Notes: a model not told the origin generated them from the letters alone. DNA of 64,000 nucleotides from Metallibacterium scheffleri (GCF_002077135.1 NZ_LDOS01000002.1:372001-436000); one strand, 5' to 3'; positions 8,503 through 19,890 are shown, counted from the stretch's first letter. Numbers and translations: made by a program.

Positions 8503-10812
8503 TCAGAATGCCGAGCCGAAGGTGAACTGCAGGTGCGAGATGAATGGCGCATCCGCCGGGCTGTAGTGCACCGGAAAGGCGTAGCTGATATCGATCGGGC
8601 CGATCGGCGCACGCCATTGCAAGCCGATGCCGACCGACGAGGCCAGACCACCCCAATGGAACTGGCTATAGGTGCTGAACACGTTGCCGGTGTCGTAGAA
8701 CACGGCCACGCGCGCGGTATTGCTGTCCTTGAGGAAGGGCAAGGGCAGGAACAGGTTGACCGCGCCGCGCACCTTGAACGCGCCACCGATCGGCTGCCCG
8801 GTGGTATATCCGGGCACGAATTCCTTCGGGCCCAGGGTGTTGTCCTGGTAGCCGCGCACGTCGGTCACGCCGCCGGCGTAGTAGTTTTGCCAGAACGGAA
8901 ACGCCAGGTTGGAATCCTTGCCGTAGGTGCCGCCGTAGCCGACGCTGCCATTGAGGCCGAGCACGAAGTCCGCGGGCAGCGGAAAGTAATTGCTCGATTG
9001 CGCGGACAGCTTGTAGTACTCCACCGTCGAACCGGGCATCGCGATCTCGGCCGAGATGTACTGCAGGCCGCCGCGGCTGGGGGTGAAGTACTGATTGCGC
9101 GTGTCGTGCGCGTAGGAAATCGAACTGGTCCAGGCGTGGATGGTCTTGTGGCCGATCTGGTTCTGGTAGTCGATCAGCGATTGCGGGGTGAGCCCCTGGT
9201 AGGTGTTGATGACGTTGCTGCTCAGCCCGAGGCCCAGGTTGATGGTGTCGGTTTCGCTGATCGGGATGCCGATATAGGTGCTGAAAGCCTTGGTGTTGTA
9301 CAGGTACGAGGCGATGTTGGCCTGACCCTGGTTCAGCACGGTGTAGCTGAGGTTGTAGCCGAGGCTGATGCCGCTCTGGGTGAAATACGGGTCGAGATAG
9401 CTGAAGACATAGGACTTCAGGTAGCTGCTTTGCTGGACCTGCGCCGAAATCTGCTTGCCGGTGCCCATGAAATTGCGCTCGGACACCGACACGCTGCCGA
9501 TGATGCCGGTGACCTGAGCGTAGCCGAGGCCGAACTGCAGCGCGCCCGAGGGCTCTTCCTTGACCTTGACCTTGAGGTCAACCTGATCGGTGCTGCCGGG
9601 CACGCGCTCGTTGGTGATGGTGACCTTGGAGAAGAAACCCAGACGCTGCAGGCGGATCTTGGAGCGGTCGATGGCCGCCTGCGAGTACCAGCCGCCTTCG
9701 AACTGGCGCATCTCGCGGCGCAACACCAGATCCTCGGTGCTGGTATTGCCGACGAAGATGATGCGGCGCACATAGACGCGCTGCCCCGGCTCGATGAAAA
9801 AGGTCAGCGCGACGGTATGGTTTTCCTTGTCCAGCTTGGGCACTGGGGTGACCTTGGCGAACGCGTAACCGACGTTGGCCAGCAGCGCGGTGATCGCCTT
9901 GCTGGTGTACTCGGCCTTGGCGCGCGAGAACGTCTCGCCGGGCTTGAGCAGGACCAGCCGCATCAGCGCATCCTCCGGCAGCACCAGTTTGCCCAGCAAC
10001 TTGACGGATGAAACCTTGTACAGATGGCCCTCGATCATGTTGGCCGCGATGTACATGTTTTCCTTGTTCGGGCTGATGGTGACCTGCGCCGAGCTGATCT
10101 GGAAATTGGCGTAGCCGCGATCAAGGTAATAGTTCTGCAGGCGGTCGAGATCGCCGGAGAGCTTTTCGCGCGAGTACTGGTCGTTGTTGGTGTACCAGGA
10201 ATTCCAGCTGGGCGTGCCCGACTCCCAGTCGGAGCGGATCTGCGCGGACGAGTAGACATGGTTGCCGACCAGATTGATTTCCTGGATGCGCGCGGCCTTG
10301 CCTTCGCGGATGTCGATGTCGATGGCCACGCGGTTGCGGTCCAGGCGCGTGACGTGCGGCGTGATGCTGACGTTGTACTTGCCGCGGTTGTAGTACTGGT
10401 GCGTCAATTCCTGCTGCACGCGGTCGAGTGCGAGGCGGTCGAAGGTATCGCCCTCGGACAGGCCGATCTGCTTGAGGCCGCTCATCAGTTCGTCGGTCTT
10501 GATGTCCTTGTTGCCGCGGATGTCGATCCGGGCGATGGTCGGGCGCTCGACCACCTGCACCACCAGCACGTCGCCTTGCCGATCCAGCGCGATGTCGCTG
10601 AAAAAGCCGGTGGCGAACAGCGCCTTGATGGTTTCCTTGGCGCGCTGCGGGGTGAGCGTCTCGCCTTTGTCCACGGGCAGGTAACTGAATACGGTACCAG
10701 GCGCGATGCGCTGCAATCCGTCGACGCGGATGCCCGAGATCACGAACGGCTCGAAGGCACGGGCCTTGGCCGCGAAGCAGGCAAGCAGGATCAGGGCAGC
10801 AATACGCTTCAT
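8503..10812 (-). CDS. bamA: outer membrane protein assembly factor BamA
   Basis: 769 aa with a signal peptide (MKRIAALILLACFAAKARA), five POTRA domains over about residues 22-345, and a 16-strand Omp85 beta-barrel to the C-terminus. The first POTRA begins FVISGIRVDGLQRI. Barrel marks include the lid-lock-like VRGYQDNTLGP segment (about residue 650) and a C-terminal aromatic residue (FGSAF) serving as barrel signal. BamA is the central outer-membrane insertase of the BAM complex. It lies between rseP and lpxD in the conserved envelope operon. Confidence 0.97.
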   Translation of the reverse strand: MKRIAALILLACFAAKARAFEPFVISGIRVDGLQRIAPGTVFSYLPVDKGETLTPQRAKETIKALFATGFFSDIALDRQGDVLVVQVVERPTIARIDIRGNKDIKTDELMSGLKQIGLSEGDTFDRLALDRVQQELTHQYYNRGKYNVSITPHVTRLDRNRVAIDIDIREGKAARIQEINLVGNHVYSSAQIRSDWESGTPSWNSWYTNNDQYSREKLSGDLDRLQNYYLDRGYANFQISSAQVTISPNKENMYIAANMIEGHLYKVSSVKLLGKLVLPEDALMRLVLLKPGETFSRAKAEYTSKAITALLANVGYAFAKVTPVPKLDKENHTVALTFFIEPGQRVYVRRIIFVGNTSTEDLVLRREMRQFEGGWYSQAAIDRSKIRLQRLGFFSKVTITNERVPGSTDQVDLKVKVKEEPSGALQFGLGYAQVTGIIGSVSVSERNFMGTGKQISAQVQQSSYLKSYVFSYLDPYFTQSGISLGYNLSYTVLNQGQANIASYLYNTKAFSTYIGIPISETDTINLGLGLSSNVINTYQGLTPQSLIDYQNQIGHKTIHAWTSSISYAHDTRNQYFTPSRGGLQYISAEIAMPGSTVEYYKLSAQSSNYFPLPADFVLGLNGSVGYGGTYGKDSNLAFPFWQNYYAGGVTDVRGYQDNTLGPKEFVPGYTTGQPIGGAFKVRGAVNLFLPLPFLKDSNTARVAVFYDTGNVFSTYSQFHWGGLASSVGIGLQWRAPIGPIDISYAFPVHYSPADAPFISHLQFTFGSAF

Positions 10813-10871
10813 AAAGGTTCCGGTGGGTGAATCGGGCGCGACGGGGGCGGTGCCGGGATGAACCGGCGGGC

Positions 10872-12227
10872 TCAGGAAATCAGACGCAGCAAGTCGTTGT
10901 AGAAAGCCAGCCCCATGAGCGCGACCAGCAGCGCAATGCCCAGGTACTGGCCTGCCACCATGATCCGCACACTGACCGGACTGCCCTTGACCAACTCGAT
11001 AAGGTAATACACGAGGTGGCCGCCGTCCAAGATCGGGATGGGCAACAGGTTCATCACCGCCAGGCTCAGCGAGACGATGCCGAGGAAGTACAGGAACCAG
11101 GCCGGACCCAGATCCGCCGAGGTGTTCGCGTACTGGGCGATCGAAATCGGTCCGGAAATGTTCTTCAGCGACGCCTGCCCGGTGAACATGCGTCCGAGCA
11201 TGGTCACGGTCTGCGCGGTCAGGCGCCAGGTCTCGGCCACGGCCTGCGGGATCGCGGCCAGTGGATTGGCGCGCTGCACGGTGTTGTAGCGCGCCGCGTA
11301 GGGCGCCGGGCTGACGCCCAGCAGGTATTCCGGCTTGCCATCAGCCAGCGTGGACAGGCGCGGATGCGTGGCGAAGTCAAGGGTCTTGCCGGCGCGCTCG
11401 ACGCGCACGTCCAGCGCACGGTCGGGGCCGGCATAGCGGTGGACTAGTGTGACCACGTCGTTCCAGGCGTGCACCGGCCGGCCGGCGATCGCCACGATGC
11501 GATCGCCCGGTTGCAAGCCGGCCGCCGCGGCCGCGCTGTCCGGCAGGATCCTGCCCAGCACGGGCGGGATCAGCATCTGTTGTGGAACCAGACCGATGTG
11601 CTGCATCGCCTGATCGGTGCCCAGCGTGGCGGGGATGTCCTGCAGCGGCAGGGTCAGCGCGCGCTGCGTGCCCGCCGGGGTGCGCACCTCGATGCGCACC
11701 GGTGCGCGTGCGCCCACCACATCGGCCAGCGCAAGCGCGGCGCCGCTCCACGACCGTACTTCGGTGTCATCGATGCGCAGCAGGCGGTCCCCCGCCTGCA
11801 CGCCTGCCTGCGCGGCCAGGCCCTGCGCGGCGCCGACGATGGGCAGGTAATCCGGCTTGCCCACCACCAGCATGGCCCAGAACGCGGCCACAGCGAAAAT
11901 GAAATTGAAGAAGGGTCCGGCGGCGACGATGGCCATGCGCGCCAGCACCGGCTGCGCGGTGAACTCATGCGCGCGCTGGTCTGCCGGCACCTCGTCCTCG
12001 CGCGCGTCGAGCATCTTGACGTAGCCGCCCAGCGGGACCGCGGCGATCACGTACTCGGTGCCGTCGCGGCCGACGTGTGTCCACAGGGGTTTGCCGAAGC
12101 CGATGGAAAAGCGCAGCACTTTCACGCCCACGCGGCGCGCCACCCAGTAGTGGCCGAATTCGTGGAAGGTGATCAACAGACCGAGGGTTACGGCCAGCCA
12201 CCAGATGGAACCGAGGATTTCGTTCAT
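10872..12227 (-). CDS. rseP: site-2 zinc metalloprotease RseP
   Basis: 451 aa integral membrane protease. The zinc motif HEFGH is at residues 22-26 in the first membrane segment. Two PDZ domains occupy the periplasmic middle (about 115-190 and 200-290), and the third ligand motif NLLPIPILDGGHL is near residue 395. RseP cuts anti-sigma-E RseA after DegS and clears signal peptides. Placement directly before bamA ties envelope stress sensing to outer-membrane assembly. Length and all catalytic motifs are normal. Confidence 0.96.
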   Translation of the reverse strand: MNEILGSIWWLAVTLGLLITFHEFGHYWVARRVGVKVLRFSIGFGKPLWTHVGRDGTEYVIAAVPLGGYVKMLDAREDEVPADQRAHEFTAQPVLARMAIVAAGPFFNFIFAVAAFWAMLVVGKPDYLPIVGAAQGLAAQAGVQAGDRLLRIDDTEVRSWSGAALALADVVGARAPVRIEVRTPAGTQRALTLPLQDIPATLGTDQAMQHIGLVPQQMLIPPVLGRILPDSAAAAAGLQPGDRIVAIAGRPVHAWNDVVTLVHRYAGPDRALDVRVERAGKTLDFATHPRLSTLADGKPEYLLGVSPAPYAARYNTVQRANPLAAIPQAVAETWRLTAQTVTMLGRMFTGQASLKNISGPISIAQYANTSADLGPAWFLYFLGIVSLSLAVMNLLPIPILDGGHLVYYLIELVKGSPVSVRIMVAGQYLGIALLVALMGLAFYNDLLRLIS

Positions 12228-12237
12228 GCGTGATGAT

Positions 12238-13425
12238 TCAACAGCACATTCGCGCCAGCATAGCGCGCGCCTTGGCGCGCGCGGTTAAGTCACGGTGAAT
12301 CAGGCTTTCCACGGTGCGCACCGATTCGGCCGGCAAGGCGTTCAGCACGGCTTCGATCAGATCCGCGATGGCGAGGAAGGGCAGGCTGCCGGCGAGGAAC
12401 GCCTCCACCGCGATCTCGTTGGCGGCATTGAGAATGGCCGGGGCGTCGCCACCCGCGGCCAGCGCCTGGTACGCCAGATCGAGGCAGCGGAAAGTCGCCG
12501 TGTCGGGATGCTCGAACTCGAGTTTCCCGCGCGCCGCCAGATCCAGGAACGGCACCCCGGAGCTGGTGCGCTCGGGCCACGCCAGCGCTTGCGCCAGCGC
12601 GGTACGCATGTCCGGGTGGCCAAGCTCGGCCAGCACCGCGCCATCGACGTATTCGACCAGTGCATGCACCAGGCTTTGCGGATGCACCAGCACATCGACC
12701 TGCGCGCGCTGGGCGCCGAACAGCACGCAGGCCTCGATCACTTCCAGGCCTTTGTTCATCAGCGTCGCCGAATCGACGGAGATCTTGCGGCCCATCACCC
12801 AGTTGGGGTGCGCGCAGGCCTGTGCGGGCGTGACATGGCCCAACTCGCCGCGCGTGCGTCCGCGGAACGGACCTCCGGAAGCGGTGAGGATCAGGCGCCG
12901 CACGCCGGCCGTGGCCAGGTGGTCCGGGCGTCCGCCCGGCAGGCACTGGAACAGCGCGTTGTGTTCCGAGTCCACCGGCAGCAACGCGCCGCCGCCTTCG
13001 CGCAGGGCTGCGTGCAGCAACGCGCCGGCACACACGGCGGATTCCTTGTTGGCCAGCAGCAGGCGCTTGCCGCTGCGCGCCGCAGCAAGGGTCGAGTTCA
13101 ATCCGGCGGCGCCGACCACGGCGGCCAGCACGGTGTCGCACAGCGCACCGGCGACGGCCTGTTCCAGCGCGACCGGGCCGGCGGCCACCATGCAATCCAC
13201 GCCCAGTGCAGCCAGCTTGTGCGCGAGTGCGCCTTCCAGCGCCGGGTCGCTGATGATCGCCAGGTCCGGGCGAAAGCGCGCGCACAGTTCCGCCAGGGCA
13301 TCGACGTTGCGATGCGCGCTGAGCACGCTGGCGCGGTAGCGCCCTGGATGTTGCGCGATGACATCCAGTGCGCTGCCGCCGATCGAGCCGGTGGCGCCGA
13401 GCACGGCGATGCGTTGCGGTGTCAT
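12238..13425 (-). CDS. dxr: 1-deoxy-D-xylulose 5-phosphate reductoisomerase
   Basis: 395 aa. The NADPH-binding N-terminus reads [18 protein letters not shown]. Substrate and metal sites appear in [26 protein letters not shown] and [19 protein letters not shown]. Dxr commits DXP to the non-mevalonate isoprenoid pathway; ispE of the same pathway lies at 60072. The frame is open to 13698, but ATG 13425 gives the standard N-terminus and touches the cdsA stop region. It lies 10 bases before rseP. Confidence 0.97.
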   Translation of the reverse strand: MTPQRIAVLGATGSIGGSALDVIAQHPGRYRASVLSAHRNVDALAELCARFRPDLAIISDPALEGALAHKLAALGVDCMVAAGPVALEQAVAGALCDTVLAAVVGAAGLNSTLAAARSGKRLLLANKESAVCAGALLHAALREGGGALLPVDSEHNALFQCLPGGRPDHLATAGVRRLILTASGGPFRGRTRGELGHVTPAQACAHPNWVMGRKISVDSATLMNKGLEVIEACVLFGAQRAQVDVLVHPQSLVHALVEYVDGAVLAELGHPDMRTALAQALAWPERTSSGVPFLDLAARGKLEFEHPDTATFRCLDLAYQALAAGGDAPAILNAANEIAVEAFLAGSLPFLAIADLIEAVLNALPAESVRTVESLIHRDLTARAKARAMLARMCC

Positions 13426-13426
13426 C

Positions 13427-14260
13427 TCAAAGTCCGAGCCACAGCTTGAGCAACACGAATACCGGCGCTGCGGCAAGCACGCCGTCGATGCGATCGAGCA
13501 GGCCGCCGTGGCCGGGAAACATGCGCCCGGAATCCTTAACCGCGGCTTGGCGCTTGAGCAGGCTTTCGCTGAGATCGCCAATGATCGAAAACGCCGTGCT
13601 GATCGCGACCACACCGAGCAGCAGCAGCAGATCCGCGCCGCGCAAACCCAGCGCATAGCCGAACACCGCGGCCACGACCAGCGCCAGCAGCGCACCACCG
13701 GCGACGCCTTCGCGGGTCTTGCCGGGGCTGATCAGTGGCGCCAGCTTGTGGCGCCCGTAGCGCGTGCCGGCGAAGTACGCGCCGGTGTCCGCGGCCCACA
13801 CCAGCATCAGTGCCAGCAACGTCCACACGTGTGCGCGCATGCCGCCGTCGTGCAGCACGACCAGCGCCAGCCATGCCGGCAGCAACGCCGGCAGCGCGAA
13901 TACCAGCTTGCTCCAGGCGTGCGCCCCGCTCGGCGCGGCGTAACGCGTCGGATCGCGCAGCCACAACAGCGCCAGCAGCCATGCAATCACGCCCAGTGCG
14001 ATCACCACCCTGCCGGCCGGGGTGCCGCGCCAGAACCACAGGCCCAGGCACAGCGCCGCCATCAGCGCCAGCAGCAGACTGCGCCAGGCGTGATTGCGGA
14101 AGCCGGCCAGTCGCGACCATTCCCACAGCCCGGCCAGCACCGCGCCGGCGATCGCCAGCGCGAACAGCCAGGTTGGCGCCAGCAGGATCAGCAGGATCGC
14201 CGCCGGCGCCAGCAGCACCGCGGTCAGGGTACGCTGGCGCAGTACCTCAGATGCCTGCAT
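13427..14260 (-). CDS. cdsA: phosphatidate cytidylyltransferase
   Basis: 277 aa with about seven to eight hydrophobic segments. The C-terminal signature S-x-x-KR-x(4)-K-D-x-x-x-x-x-PGHGG-x-x-DR-x-D is present as [21 protein letters not shown] followed by LLDRIDG. CdsA makes CDP-diacylglycerol at the inner membrane for all phospholipids. ATG 14260 overlaps the uppS 3' end by 14 bases; the longer frame (to 14323) would overlap much more and lacks the normal N-terminus. Confidence 0.95.
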   Translation of the reverse strand: MQASEVLRQRTLTAVLLAPAAILLILLAPTWLFALAIAGAVLAGLWEWSRLAGFRNHAWRSLLLALMAALCLGLWFWRGTPAGRVVIALGVIAWLLALLWLRDPTRYAAPSGAHAWSKLVFALPALLPAWLALVVLHDGGMRAHVWTLLALMLVWAADTGAYFAGTRYGRHKLAPLISPGKTREGVAGGALLALVVAAVFGYALGLRGADLLLLLGVVAISTAFSIIGDLSESLLKRQAAVKDSGRMFPGHGGLLDRIDGVLAAAPVFVLLKLWLGL

Positions 14261-14981
14261 GCAGTTGTGCTCCGGTACGACCGTAACGGCGTTCGCGCGT
14301 GGCGTAGGCATCCAGCGCGGCATCCAGCGCCGCGGCGTCGAAATCGGGCCACAGCGTGTCGGTGAAATACAGCTCGGCGTAGGCCGCCTGCCAGAGCAGA
14401 AAATTGCTGATGCGGTGCTCGCCGCCGGTGCGGATCAGCAGGTCCGGCGGCGGCAGATCGGCCAGCATCAGGTGCGCGGCCAGATGCCCTTCATCGACCG
14501 CGGCTGCATCCAGCAGGCCGTGCGCCACCTGTTGCGCCAGCGCGCGCGCGGCGTGCGCGATGTCCCAGCGTCCGCCGTAGTTGGCGGCGATGTTCAACGT
14601 CAGCGCATCGTTGTCGGCGGTGCGCTGCATGGCCGCGTGCATGCGTTCGCGCAGGGGCGCGGCGAATGCCTCCAGCGCGCCGATGAAGCGCAGGCGCACA
14701 CCGTTGGCATGCAGTTCGTCCACCTCGCTGTCCAGCGCGCGCAGGAACAGTTCCATCAGCGCGCCGACCTCGGTCCTGGGTCGCTGCCAGTTCTCGCTGG
14801 AAAACGCGAACAGGGTCAGCGCGGCGATGCCGCGCTCGCGGCTGGCCGTGACCGTGGCGCGCACCGCCTTCTGTCCGGCGCGGTGGCCCATGCTGCGCGG
14901 GCGATGCCGGCGCTCGGCCCAGCGTCCGTTGCCATCCATGATGATGGCCACGTGGCGCGGCAGCGTGGCGGTGTAGGTCAT
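14247..14981 (-). CDS. uppS: undecaprenyl diphosphate synthase
   Basis: 244 aa cis-prenyltransferase. The pyrophosphate site is HVAIIMDGNGRWAERR at the N-terminus, with SSENWQRP near residue 72 and the C-terminal RTGGEHRISNFLLWQ plus YTELYF-like AYAELYFTDTLWPDF. UppS makes the C55 lipid carrier for peptidoglycan and O-antigen. It lies between frr and cdsA as in most proteobacteria. Confidence 0.96.
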   Translation of the reverse strand: MTYTATLPRHVAIIMDGNGRWAERRHRPRSMGHRAGQKAVRATVTASRERGIAALTLFAFSSENWQRPRTEVGALMELFLRALDSEVDELHANGVRLRFIGALEAFAAPLRERMHAAMQRTADNDALTLNIAANYGGRWDIAHAARALAQQVAHGLLDAAAVDEGHLAAHLMLADLPPPDLLIRTGGEHRISNFLLWQAAYAELYFTDTLWPDFDAAALDAALDAYATRERRYGRTGAQLHAGI

Positions 14982-14990
14982 GCGCGCGCC

Positions 14991-15554
14991 TCAGAGCGCC
15001 ATCAGCTCGTCTTCCTTGGCCTTGACCACGCTGTCGATTTCCTTGACGTAGCGATCGGTGATCTTTTGCACGTCGTCATCGCCGCGGTGTTCCTCGTCCT
15101 CGGTGATTTTCTTGCTCTTGGACAAATCCTTGACCTGCTGCATGGCGTCGCGACGCACGCCGCGCACTGCGACCTTGGCACTCTCGCCTTCATGCGCGAC
15201 ATGCCGGGCCAGTTCCTTGCGCCGCTCCTCAGTCAGTGGCGGCAGGTTGATGCGGATCACGGTGCCGGCGGTGGTCGGCGTGATGCCCAGATCCGAGGCG
15301 AGAATGGCTTTCTCGATGACGCCGATCAGGGACTTTTCCCAGGGCGTGATGGTCAGCGAGCGTGCGTCGGTGACGGCCACGGTGGCGACCTGGCTGAGTG
15401 GCACGTCGTTGCCGTAGTAGCTGACCTTGATCGTCTCGACCAGCGCAGTGCTGGCGCGGCCGGTACGCAGGCGTTGCAGTTCGTGGCGCAGTGCATCGAT
15501 GCACTTGGTCATACGGGTTTGTGCGTCCTGCTTGATGCTGTTCAAATCGCTCAT
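14991..15554 (-). CDS. frr: ribosome recycling factor
   Basis: 187 aa, normal length. It starts with the three-helix bundle (KCIDALRHELQRLRTGRAST), followed by the middle beta domain with NLPPLTEERRKELARHV and the long C-terminal helices. RRF splits post-termination ribosomes with EF-G. The gene follows pyrH by 39 bases and precedes uppS by nine. Confidence 0.97.
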   Translation of the reverse strand: MSDLNSIKQDAQTRMTKCIDALRHELQRLRTGRASTALVETIKVSYYGNDVPLSQVATVAVTDARSLTITPWEKSLIGVIEKAILASDLGITPTTAGTVIRINLPPLTEERRKELARHVAHEGESAKVAVRGVRRDAMQQVKDLSKSKKITEDEEHRGDDDVQKITDRYVKEIDSVVKAKEDELMAL

Positions 15555-15593
15555 GCGTGGCCTCGGGAATGGTGACGATGGATCGGGGCGGCC

Positions 15594-16319
15594 TCAGCGC
15601 GCGGCCTGCACCAGGGTGCCGATGGGCTCGCCGCGCACGATGCGCATCAGGTTGCCCGGGCGGCCCATGTCGTAGATGCGGATCGGCAGGTCGTGGTCGC
15701 GGCACAGGGCGAAGGCGGCGGTATCCATCACCGCCAGCTTGCGCTCGATCACCTCGTCGTAGCTGAGTATGTCGAAACGCGTTGCGCCGGCGTGGTGCGC
15801 CGGATCGGCGCTGTAGACGCCGTCGACCTTGGTGGCCTTGAGCAGCAACTGCGCGCCGATCTCCACCGCGCGCAGCGCGGCGGCCGAGTCGGTGGTGAAG
15901 AACGGGTTGCCCAAGCCTGCGGCGAAGATGGCGATGCGGCCTTTCTCGATATGGCGGATGGCGCGGCGGCGGATGAAGTCCTCGCAGACGTCGTTGATGC
16001 GGATTGCGCTCATCACGCGCACCTTGGCGGAGAGTTTTTCCAGCGCGTCCTGCAGCGCCAGCGCGTTCATCACCGTGGCCAGCATGCCCATGTGGTCGCC
16101 AGTGACGCGATCCATGCCGGCCGCGGCCAGCCCGGCTCCGCGGAAGATGTTGCCGCCGCCGATGACCACGCCGATCTGCACGCCAGCGCTGTGCGCTTCG
16201 GCGATCTCGCCCGCGACGCGCTGCAGCACGATCGGATCGATACCGTAATCGGCCGCGCCGAGCAGCGCCTCGCCGGAGAGCTTGAGCAGAATACGCGAGT
16301 ACTTGAACGCGTCGGGCAT
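15594..16319 (-). CDS. pyrH: UMP kinase
   Basis: 241 aa amino-acid-kinase-fold protein. Motifs are [13 protein letters not shown] at the N-terminus, [31 protein letters not shown] and [10 protein letters not shown]. PyrH phosphorylates UMP to UDP. ATG 16319 gives the family start although the frame runs further upstream. In most proteobacteria tsf lies directly upstream; here the whole Calvin-cycle island separates them. A TACAAT box on the minus strand at about 16350-16355 could be the -10 of a promoter private to pyrH and its downstream operon. Confidence 0.96.
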   Translation of the reverse strand: MPDAFKYSRILLKLSGEALLGAADYGIDPIVLQRVAGEIAEAHSAGVQIGVVIGGGNIFRGAGLAAAGMDRVTGDHMGMLATVMNALALQDALEKLSAKVRVMSAIRINDVCEDFIRRRAIRHIEKGRIAIFAAGLGNPFFTTDSAAALRAVEIGAQLLLKATKVDGVYSADPAHHAGATRFDILSYDEVIERKLAVMDTAAFALCRDHDLPIRIYDMGRPGNLMRIVRGEPIGTLVQAAR

Positions 16320-16367
16320 GCGGTTCTCTCGGCGGCGGGCAAACCACGGCATTGTAAACGAGTGCCG

Positions 16368-16390
16368 CGCGCGAAGGTCTTTTTCGCGCG
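16368..16390 (-). terminator. hairpin after cbbR, possible terminator
   Basis: An 8-bp perfect stem (CGCGCGAA at 16368-16375 with TTCGCGCG at 16383-16390) follows the cbbR stop immediately. On the minus strand the first arm runs into an A-rich loop, not a clear U-tract, so termination strength is uncertain. It would separate cbbR transcription from pyrH. Confidence 0.4.
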
Positions 16391-17338
16391 TCATCCCGGC
16401 TTTGATTCCGGCATCGGCAGCAAGGCGGCGTCGTGCGCGGCCAGCCATGCCTCGCCGTGTTCGAGAATGAAATAGCGGAACGCTTCGGCCGCCGGCGACA
16501 GTTGCCGCGCCTGCAAATGCGCCAGGAACCATGTGCGCATCAGCGGGGTGCCGCTGATGTCAAGCATGTGCAGCAGGCCGCCGCGCAGTTCCAGGCCGAT
16601 GGTGTGCAGCGACATCAGGCTGATGCCCAGGCCAGCAACCACGGCCTGCTTCAGGGTTTCGTTGCTGGCGATCTCCATGGCCATGCGCGGGGCGACGTGC
16701 TGTGCGGCGAGAAAGTCCTCCAGCGCGGCACGTGTGCCCGAGCCAGGCTCGCGCACCAGCAGCGGGAATGCATCCAGCACGCTGGGCGGCAGGTGCGGCG
16801 TGTGCGTCAGCGGGTGCCCGGCCGGCGCCACGAACACCAGCGGATGCGCGGCGAAGGCTTCGGCGCGGGTGTCGATCTCGCGCGGTGGACGCCCCATCAC
16901 CGCCAGGTCGATCTCGCCACCATGCATCAGCGACACCAGATGCTCGCGGTTGTGCGCCACGCGCAGGCGCAGCTCGACGCCCGGATGCTCGATGTGAAAG
17001 CGCGCCAGCAACTGCAGCAAGAAATACTTGGCGGTGCTGACGAAGCCCAGCGTCAGTACGCCGCGATCGAGGCGCTGGAAGCGCGCCATGGCGTCCTCGG
17101 CCTCCTTGTGCGCGGCCAGCAGGCGGCGCGCGTGCACCAGAAAATATTCGCCCGCCGTGGACAGGCTCAGCCGGCGCTTTTCGCGGTCGAACAGGCGCAG
17201 CCCGACATGGGTTTCCAACTCCTTGATCTGCATCGATACCGCCGGCGGGGTGATGTGCAGCGTCGCGGCCGCGCGCTGCACGCTGCCGTGCCGGGCGACC
17301 TCGGTGAACACGCGTAACTGGCGGAAGCTCAGGTTCAT
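16391..17338 (-). CDS. cbbR: LysR-type regulator of the Calvin cycle operon, CbbR
   Basis: 315 aa. The N-terminal winged HTH ([20 protein letters not shown], then [10 protein letters not shown], about residues 4-62) is followed by a two-lobed effector-binding domain. CbbR proteins sense metabolic signals such as RuBP or NADPH and activate the divergent cbb operon. The assignment rests on the LysR fold plus divergent position from cbbL, with an AT-rich 104-bp shared control region. It is on the same strand as pyrH but faces away from the cbb genes. Confidence 0.93.
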   Translation of the reverse strand: MNLSFRQLRVFTEVARHGSVQRAAATLHITPPAVSMQIKELETHVGLRLFDREKRRLSLSTAGEYFLVHARRLLAAHKEAEDAMARFQRLDRGVLTLGFVSTAKYFLLQLLARFHIEHPGVELRLRVAHNREHLVSLMHGGEIDLAVMGRPPREIDTRAEAFAAHPLVFVAPAGHPLTHTPHLPPSVLDAFPLLVREPGSGTRAALEDFLAAQHVAPRMAMEIASNETLKQAVVAGLGISLMSLHTIGLELRGGLLHMLDISGTPLMRTWFLAHLQARQLSPAAEAFRYFILEHGEAWLAAHDAALLPMPESKPG

Positions 17339-18921
<1,583 letters not shown>

Positions 18922-18933
18922 GGAGACAACGCC

Positions 18934-19368
18934 ATGATGACCAACCCCACCGGCCGCGTGACCCAGGGCCAGTTCAGCTTTCTGCCCGACCTCAGCGATG
19001 CCGAGATCACCCTGCAGATCGAGTACGGCCTCAAGCAGGGCTACGCCTGGAGCGTCGAGTACACCGATGACCCGCATCCACGCAACACTTACTGGGAGTT
19101 GTTCGGCATGCCCATGTTCGACCTGCGCGACGCGGCCGGCATTCTCATGGAAGTGAACAACTGCAGGAAAACCTTCCCGCGCCACTACATTCGTCTGGTG
19201 GCCTTCGATTCCACGCGCGGCGTCGAGTCGGTGGCGATGAGCTTCATCGTCAACCGGCCCGAGAACGAGCCTGGGTTCAGCCTGCAGCGCCAGGAGGGCG
19301 CGGGGCGCGCGATCCACTACACCGTGCATGCGTACGCCACCGACAAGCCGGAGGGCGAGCGCTACTAG
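18934..19368 (+). CDS. cbbS: RuBisCO small subunit, form IC
   Basis: 144 aa, with the longer C-terminus typical of red-type small subunits (a beta-hairpin extension that builds the central channel of L8S8). Motifs include [11 protein letters not shown] near the N-terminus, [19 protein letters not shown] and [10 protein letters not shown]. It stabilises and tunes the large subunit. It is translated just behind cbbL (RBS GAGG at 18921-18924). A hairpin follows 30 bases after its stop. Confidence 0.97.
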   Translation: MMTNPTGRVTQGQFSFLPDLSDAEITLQIEYGLKQGYAWSVEYTDDPHPRNTYWELFGMPMFDLRDAAGILMEVNNCRKTFPRHYIRLVAFDSTRGVESVAMSFIVNRPENEPGFSLQRQEGAGRAIHYTVHAYATDKPEGERY

Positions 19369-19397
19369 CGCGCTCGTCAGGCGGCGACCGGGAAACT

Positions 19398-19430
19398 TGC
19401 CCGCACCGGTCGATACGTTCGATGCGGGCA
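19398..19430 (+). promoter_or_regulatory. hairpin between cbbS and the rpe region
   Basis: TGCCCGCA (19398-19405) pairs perfectly with TGCGGGCA (19423-19430). The 17-base loop contains a second small TCGA...TCGA pairing. There is no T-tract, so it is more likely an mRNA-stability or processing element that keeps cbbLS message above that of downstream genes than a true terminator. This role is inferred from position. Confidence 0.4.
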
Positions 19431-19461
19431 GCGTCACGCCACATTCGCTGGAGGCTCGACC

Positions 19462-19647
19462 GATGAGACAGTTCAACGTGATCGCGCCATCGATCCTCTC
19501 CGCGGATTTCGCGCGGCTGGGCGAGGCGGAGACTCTCGCGGGATGCGTTGAAGCGCATCCCGCGCCGCCGAGCGCCCGGCCACGGAAGGCCGGGCCGGCG
19601 CCACGCGCCAAGGAGGGCTGCTTGCGGCTCTGGAGGTACGCATCGTG
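19462..19647 (+). pseudogene. truncated rpe start, tandem copy 1
   Basis: An ATG frame of 61 aa whose first ~20 residues ([19 protein letters not shown]) match the N-terminus of the intact rpe at 19887 apart from one residue (F for P). The match ends at about 19521, and the frame continues through a hairpin-rich repeat and stops in GTGA, whose GTG starts copy 2. No epimerase active site is present. It is either a remnant of a duplication or a coupled leader frame that feeds ribosomes into rpe. Confidence 0.7.
19522..19644 (+). repeat. hairpin-rich repeat unit E1 inside the rpe duplication
   Basis: About 123 bp, nearly identical to unit E2 (19763-19886). Each holds a perfect 11-bp stem (CGCGGGATGCG / CGCATCCCGCG with a 5-base TTGAA loop), then CGGCC...GGCCG pairings and an AAGGAGG purine run close to a Shine-Dalgarno sequence. 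The unit looks like a REP/BIME-type intergenic element that became part of a tandem duplication. Confidence 0.75.
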
Positions 19648-19890
19648 AGACAGCCCAACGTGATCGCGCCATCGATCCTCTCCGCGGATTTCGCGCGCCT
19701 GGGCGATGAGGTACGTGCCGTGCTGGCCGCCGGCGCCGACTGGGTGCATTTCGACGTGATGGGCGAGGCGGAAGCTTTCGCGGGATGCGTTGAAGCGCAT
19801 CCCGCGCCGCCGAGCGCCCGGCCACGGAAGGCCGGGCCGGCGCCACGCGCCAAGGAGGGCTGCTTGCGGCTCTGGAGGTACGCATCGTGA
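19645..19890 (+). pseudogene. truncated rpe start, tandem copy 2
   Basis: A GTG frame of 81 aa. Its first 39 residues, up to WVHFDVM, are identical to the intact Rpe, and then the same hairpin-rich repeat as in copy 1 follows. It ends in GTGA, overlapping the GTG start of the real rpe by four bases. It lacks the rest of the TIM barrel, so it cannot be an enzyme. The four-base overlaps on both sides suggest translational coupling from copy 1 through copy 2 to rpe. Confidence 0.72.
19763..19886 (+). repeat. hairpin-rich repeat unit E2 inside the rpe duplication
   Basis: Second copy of the ~123-bp unit, with the same 11-bp GGGATGCG stem-loop and downstream GC-rich pairings; it differs from E1 at only a few bases near its start (gaagctttc against gagactctc). 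It ends directly at the GTG start of the functional rpe, so its last part (CTGGAGG about ten bases before the GTG) probably supplies the ribosome binding site of rpe. Confidence 0.75.
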
